From Arbacia lixula (Eukaryota > Echinodermata > Echinoidea > Arbacioida > Arbaciidae): DNA of 64,000 nt. Positions 60,601-64,000 of this stretch are shown one piece after another. The position numbers were made by a program, and so were the translations under genes. Under the pieces are notes generated by a model that was not told the DNA's origin, made no database searches, and saw nothing but the letters and a program-made list of their open reading frames with translations. The stretch's first letter is position 1; every line of letters starts with the position of its first letter. The stretch is taken from NCBI GenBank assembly GCA_963669155.1, contig OZ022581.1, forward strand, positions 3,421,129 through 3,485,128, read 5' to 3'.

Positions 60601-62994
60601 ATTCTTCCGAGAGCACAATATACAGCATGGTGCAGGGTGCTCCTGTTATGTCAGGTTTAAAAATTGGCCCCACAGGCAGACTTTGACTTCTTTCCCTGAT
60701 GTGCAAGTTTGCCAGGCATTGCAGCAGTGAGTATGAAAGGAAAGCAAACCCCTAAAAATGTTTTTAAGAGCAGAAACAGTTACATGTACATGTAAGAAGA
60801 GATCGTTGAAGGTTTGAGGGATATCTCGCAATTTTAAAGAAATTTGAGCATTGTTGAAATATCATGATAACCAGTCCTGACAGATGTTATGAGCAACTCT
60901 CAGTATTTCTTATCAAGTCGCATATCAACTCCAAGAGCATTTTTACGCACTTGAATAACACTTTGATAAGATAACTGATCAAGGTATAGGGCTATATCAT
61001 GCCGAGGCAACATTATGTCATCATGTCAATATGATATTGAAAAGAATACAATTTAAGTATGATTTGAAAACAAACGAATGTTTACCGTATCGACCGGCAG
61101 ATAAGACGCCCTCGCACATAAGACGCACCTCGACTTTGAGCACGCAATTTGAAAAAAAAAAAAAAATCGGGTCTCACGTACATGTATACACATGTATGGG
61201 ACTATGCATTGTGTGACAACAATCAACATCCAACAACAAAATAGATGGCTTTGATAGCCTGACACAATAACGGTAATACGATCTCAATCACATCATCAGC
61301 ATAATTACCAGTTCAAAGAAAGCACCAGAACTAGTATTTGTCAGAGATACCACAAAGAAACCGCTAGCTAGAAAGCTAAGCCCTAAGGATAACCTCCGTT
61401 AGATCAGAGCCGCTATTGTTGCTTTGATCCGACCTACAGGTGGCGCTGTACACCTTTTGGCCTTGGAGATAAAAAAAAAAAAATCTCCGCGGACGATAAT
61501 GTGTACAGCGCCACCTCGAGGCCGGATCAAAGCAACAATAGCGGCTCTGATCTAACGGAGGTTATCCTTAGGGCTTAGCTTTCTAGCTAGCGGTTTCTTT
61601 GAGGTGTCTCAGACAAATACTAGTCCTGGTGCTTTCTTCGTACCTGTAATTATGCTGATGATGTGATTGAGATCGTATTACCGGTATTATGTCGGGCTAT
61701 CAAAGCCATTTATTTTGTTGTTAAATGTTGATTGTTGTCACACAATGCATAGTCCCATACATGTGTATACGTGTAAGTTTGAAAGACCCGACTTTTTCTA
61801 ACGCCGTGTATAAGACGCACCCGGACTTTGGCGTGATTTTCAAGGGGAAAAACATGCGTCTTATACACCGAAAAATACGGTAGACCACAATGAAGAATGC
61901 ATTTGATGAATTCAGAAAATTTGTTTGAAAAATCCAAATAATATTCTTGATATAGGTGGTTGTCTATGTAACAGTTTATAAGTATAGATGAAGCAAGTTT
62001 ATTTCTCATATATGCTGATACTGGCAAAGTAACATCTCTTTTTGATTCTGGAATTTGCTACAATTGTTACCTATATTTAATATGTGACAAGGTGTAACAT
62101 GGCTTAGTTTAATCATGTCGTTTTGATTGCTTTGTCATTTCTTCCCAAAACGCAGATGAGGTGAATGAGGCTCAGATGCCGTATGGCACGACATTACCCA
62201 GGAAAAAGAACCGGATAACCCAGTTTATGCAGGTCAGCCAGCCCCCAAAGCCCCTCAACAACTTCAAAGCCATCGGCCTCCCCCAGGACTTCAGGCGAGT
62301 CTCGGCCATTATCGACGTGGACATCGTCCCCGAGACGCACCGCCGCGTCAAGCTCCACAAGCATGGCTCTGAGAAGCCTCTGGGCTTCTACATCCGTGAT
62401 GGTACCAGCATGCGTGTGACGCCGCATGGCCTGGAGAAGGTGCCGGGGATCTTTATCTCAAGACTGGTGCCGGGCGGGCTGGCGGAGAGCACGGGGCTGC
62501 TGGGGGTCAACGATGAGGTGCTGGAGGTCAACGGCATCGAGGTGTCAGGCAAGTCCCTTGACCAGGTAACGGACATGATGGTGGCCAACAGCGCCAACCT
62601 GATCATCACGGTCAAGCCAGCTAACCAGAGGAACACGCTCTCCAAGAAGAAGCCGTCGAGCCTTGGCGTGCCGCCGTCGCTCTCCCAGTCCATGGCCAGC
62701 CTCGGCAGTTTGGATGAACTCAGCGACGAGGACGAGGTGCACGAGCACCACAAGGACCACCACCACCACCACCACAAGGAGCATGGGCACACAGGGGGAG
62801 GGGGCGAGGAAGGCAAGGAGGGAGGCGACAAGGAGAAGATGGAGCATACGAGCGGGAGCGGGGAGTTGGAGAAGGTGAAAGCGGACAAGGACGGCGTCCC
62901 AGAGAAAATCACACAGCCGCCTGAAAAGCTGAAGCAACCGCCGGACAACTCGGAGACAAATGCTGTCAGCGATAACGAGGAATGCACGCTATGA
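42621..62994 (+). CDS. PARD6: PARD6, PAR6 cell-polarity adaptor (3 coding exons)
   Basis: Coding exons: 42621-42698, 60263-60485, 62156-62994; phases 0 and 1; 379 aa (human PARD6 paralogues are about 345-376). PB1 domain at about residues 21-100, with the aPKC-contacting lysine of KSK (Lys24, equal to human Lys19) and the acidic loop [13 protein letters not shown]. Semi-CRIB for CDC42 at about 141-155 ([15 protein letters not shown]). PDZ at about 162-257 with carboxylate loop PLGFYI and the typical [20 protein letters not shown] stretch. The tail is Asp/Glu- and His-rich and ends EECTL, recalling the hydrophobic TL ending of some PAR6 proteins that bind PAR3 PDZ domains. PAR6 bridges aPKC, CDC42 and PAR3 at the cortex. 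An in-frame ATG at 42600 would add seven residues; 42621 is preferred for its context. Confidence 0.95.
43525..44228. mobile_element. Inverted-repeat DNA element with TCTAT target duplication
   Basis: TCTAT at 43525-43529 and 44224-44228 flanks 694 bp whose ends are CACAACGAAC(A/T)ATTGT inverted. Its interior matches 8300-8948 of the hAT-like insert in GSTO-A in the opposite orientation, including AAAATCGACCTAGAAATTCA and GCCAATTTATGAATGAAAAT. No transposase frame. Confidence 0.75.
44620..44854. mobile_element. Foldback MITE, CACTGCAGCTCAAAGG family, copy 1
   Basis: TA at 44620-44621 and 44853-44854 flanks 231 bp, almost wholly two inverted arms of about 105 bp starting CACT(G/C)CAGCTCAAAG and containing GTCCAGTTCAG(T/C)ATGAAAC. 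The short centre is GATGCTTTAGCCTAAAAAGC. Confidence 0.88.
46544..47297 (+). mobile_element. 5'-truncated non-LTR retrotransposon (LINE) fragment
   Basis: The reading begins with reverse transcriptase motif FADDVALI and continues with [18 protein letters not shown], then the C-terminal stretch [11 protein letters not shown]...RWTKKLTE...[16 protein letters not shown] and QHGTEW. These fit the end of ORF2 in RTE-type and related LINEs; the clade is inference. The frame shifts at least twice and has stops (for example after HQLEK and after KEMEH), so the copy is dead. The 5' part including the endonuclease is missing. Confidence 0.85.
52309..52822. mobile_element. Foldback element rich in GAGCTAGC and AGCTCGCTATTT words
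   Basis: Inverted ends of about 52 bp, AGG(T/G)GC(G/A)TCTTCATTAGCCC, close a roughly 514 bp unit. Inside, AATAGCTCGCTATTT, GAGCTAGCTC and CTAATGAAGACGC recur several times in both orientations, as if the terminal module had been copied inward. Target duplication not resolved. Confidence 0.7.
55047..55276. mobile_element. Foldback MITE, CACTGCAGCTCAAAGG family, copy 2
   Basis: TA at 55047-55048 and 55275-55276 flanks 226 bp of the same family as 44622-44852, inserted in the opposite orientation judging by the centre (GCTTTTTAGGCTAAAGCATC). Confidence 0.88.
57900..58660 (+). repeat. Interspersed repeat, second copy
   Basis: Same family and orientation as 26865-27628. The ends here may be weakly inverted (GTGTAGCACCAGG and the complement of CCATGGTAGCAC), which would suit a DNA transposon; not certain. 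Confidence 0.7.
59939..60262 (+). repeat. PARD6: Polypyrimidine tract ending at the PARD6 exon 2 acceptor
   Basis: Roughly 320 bases almost purely C and T, mostly CTCTCTCC and CCCCTTTCTC units, running directly into the CAG acceptor. It is far longer than a normal polypyrimidine tract and has mirror symmetry suited to triplex DNA. Confidence 0.9.
60263..60485 (+). CDS. PARD6: PARD6 coding exon 2
   Basis: Encodes 74 residues, LDAEFRRF to LQKK, the rest of PB1. The acceptor CCTCCAG follows a pyrimidine tract of more than 300 bases; donor GTAAGC. Confidence 0.96.
60486..62155 (+). other. PARD6 intron 2
   Basis: A 1670-base intron. Contains a C run at 60549-60567 and the long foldback element at 61085-61880. 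No coding sequence. Confidence 0.85.
61083..61882. mobile_element. Long foldback element with TACCGTAT ends
   Basis: TA at 61083-61084 and 61881-61882 flanks 796 bp made of two inverted arms of nearly 400 bp. The outer ends read CCGTAT...ATAAGACGC and its inverse GCGTCTTAT...ATACGG. The arms meet near a run of 13 A at about 61472-61484. The arms are still well matched over AAGCTAAGCCCTAAGGATAA and GATCAGAGCCGCTATTGTTG. Confidence 0.9.
62156..62994 (+). CDS. PARD6: PARD6 coding exon 3
   Basis: Begins after acceptor ACGCAG; carries the semi-CRIB, the PDZ and the low-complexity tail without interruption to TGA at 62992-62994. G+C rises sharply in this exon relative to its surroundings. Confidence 0.97.
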
Positions 62995-63960
62995 GGGCGG
63001 TGATCCCCCTCTCATGACGTTAAAGGATTCTGTTGTTCTCTAGACAGACAGGTCAGGAGACTAATTAGCCTGCATGGAGATGGTGGGTGTGGCCTTGCAG
63101 GGACCAGCTATGCAGCCAGTGTGTGGGGAGCCATGGAACCGGGAGGCGGGGATGGGTGATATATAAGACTAGGTGGAGGCACATGTCGCTAGCCATGAAT
63201 GCGGTGGGAAGCATTCCATTCCTATCTCTTCGCTTTCCCGCAGTCACAAACTCAACTTCCCTGCTATGCAGACAGCAGATGCCCGATTGCCTCTGACATC
63301 AAGGATAATTCCAGTATAGTTTACAGAGACAAAAATATTCATCAAAGTCAAAGTCGACCACAAAAAGAAATGCATCTATAAAAGTGTACTTGGAGGAAAA
63401 GAAGCCTTTGATAAAAAGAGACAGATTTCCAAGAAATCAAGAGCAAAGGAAATATTTGAAGCATTACTCATGTATTGATCCTTTGGAATCATAAGGATAT
63501 TATAATATGGTTGTACATGTAAACCTTATGGATGTATATTTCAAAGTGTTTTTGAAAATTTGACCTAATTTGTATTTTATGAAGTTCTGATGTAAAATGT
63601 ATTTTCATGTATGCTTCAAAATCTTTTGATATATGATATGATAATGTATGTATCTTGCACATTTCCTAATGCACTTTGTATGTATTACACCTCGTCTGTG
63701 TGGGCCCAGAAATTGTCTGAACAAGCAGATTAATGCAACAGGAAATGTGTGGTTATTGAATACTAGAAATGGTGAGTTACAGAGACATTTATGATGTTCT
63801 TTTATGATTCAATTTAAAAAAAATAAAAATATATTTAAGTATTTTTCTTAAATTTTTGATGAATCATTCATTCAGTCAAGAGCATCATACCTGCACTGCT
63901 AGTTGTTAGTTACTGAATAAAGAATATAACAAAATACTTTCTGAAAGATATTGTATTTTG
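62995..63960 (+). other. PARD6: PARD6 3' UTR (probable)
   Basis: AT-rich downstream sequence without other genes. AATAAA at 63822-63827 and 63916-63921 are polyadenylation candidates, the second followed by ordinary AT-rich sequence. Confidence 0.5.
63916..63921 (+). promoter_or_regulatory. Candidate polyadenylation signal of PARD6
   Basis: AATAAA about 920 bases after the stop; an alternative AATAAA lies at 63822-63827. Confidence 0.4.
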
Positions 63961-64000
63961 AGTATACCAATACTGTATTGCAACGTTCCCTTAACGTGCG

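Overview
The window is animal genomic DNA: genes split by long introns, few coding bases, AT-rich intergenic DNA, many microsatellites, homopolymer G/C runs and dense small inverted-repeat transposons. Two gene families are recognisable. One is a cluster of three omega-class glutathione S-transferase genes (called GSTO-A, -B and -C here). The other is PARD6, the cell-polarity adaptor PAR6. The repeat landscape suggests a marine invertebrate, possibly an echinoderm or another invertebrate deuterostome. I cannot fix the phylum from this sequence alone.

Layout. GSTO-A (3591-12425), GSTO-B (19608-22623) and GSTO-C (26269-36146) lie head to tail on the + strand. Each has five coding exons with identical phases and encodes 228 aa. 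By hand comparison A and C are about 97% identical in protein and sit in a long duplicated block (1-17183 against 22741-40970). B is about 81% identical to A and lies between the two blocks. Base 1 matches the DNA just downstream of GSTO-B, so the repeating unit is probably a pair (B-type plus A-type) of about 22.7 kb, and another B-type gene may lie just left of the window. A fixed-size gap of 200 N (17476-17675) separates A from B, so mis-joined haplotypes must be considered.

PARD6 has exon 1 at 42621-42698, exon 2 at 60263-60485 and exon 3 at 62156-62994. Intron 1 (17.6 kb) holds no supported host gene. It contains several foldback transposons, a dead non-LTR retrotransposon fragment and many palindromic TACATGTA words.

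Most structure beyond the genes comes from mobile elements. Comparing A with C gives filled and empty sites that define several insertions with target duplications: a hAT-like element, TTAA-flanked elements, TA-flanked foldbacks, and a 1.9 kb TTAA element carrying what looks like a captured first exon. Other notable items are a conserved GC-AG intron in all three GSTO genes, a complete tRNA-like fold inside an inverted-repeat transposon, a 30-bp minisatellite that expanded in one copy, and two unrelated TTAA elements in the same site of the two paralogous introns.

Functionally, the GSTO enzymes would be cytosolic glutathione-dependent thiol transferases and dehydroascorbate or arsenic reductases. 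PARD6 links CDC42, aPKC and PAR3 at the cell cortex. No functional link between the two families is implied. No retrovirus-like or other capsid-bearing element was recognised.
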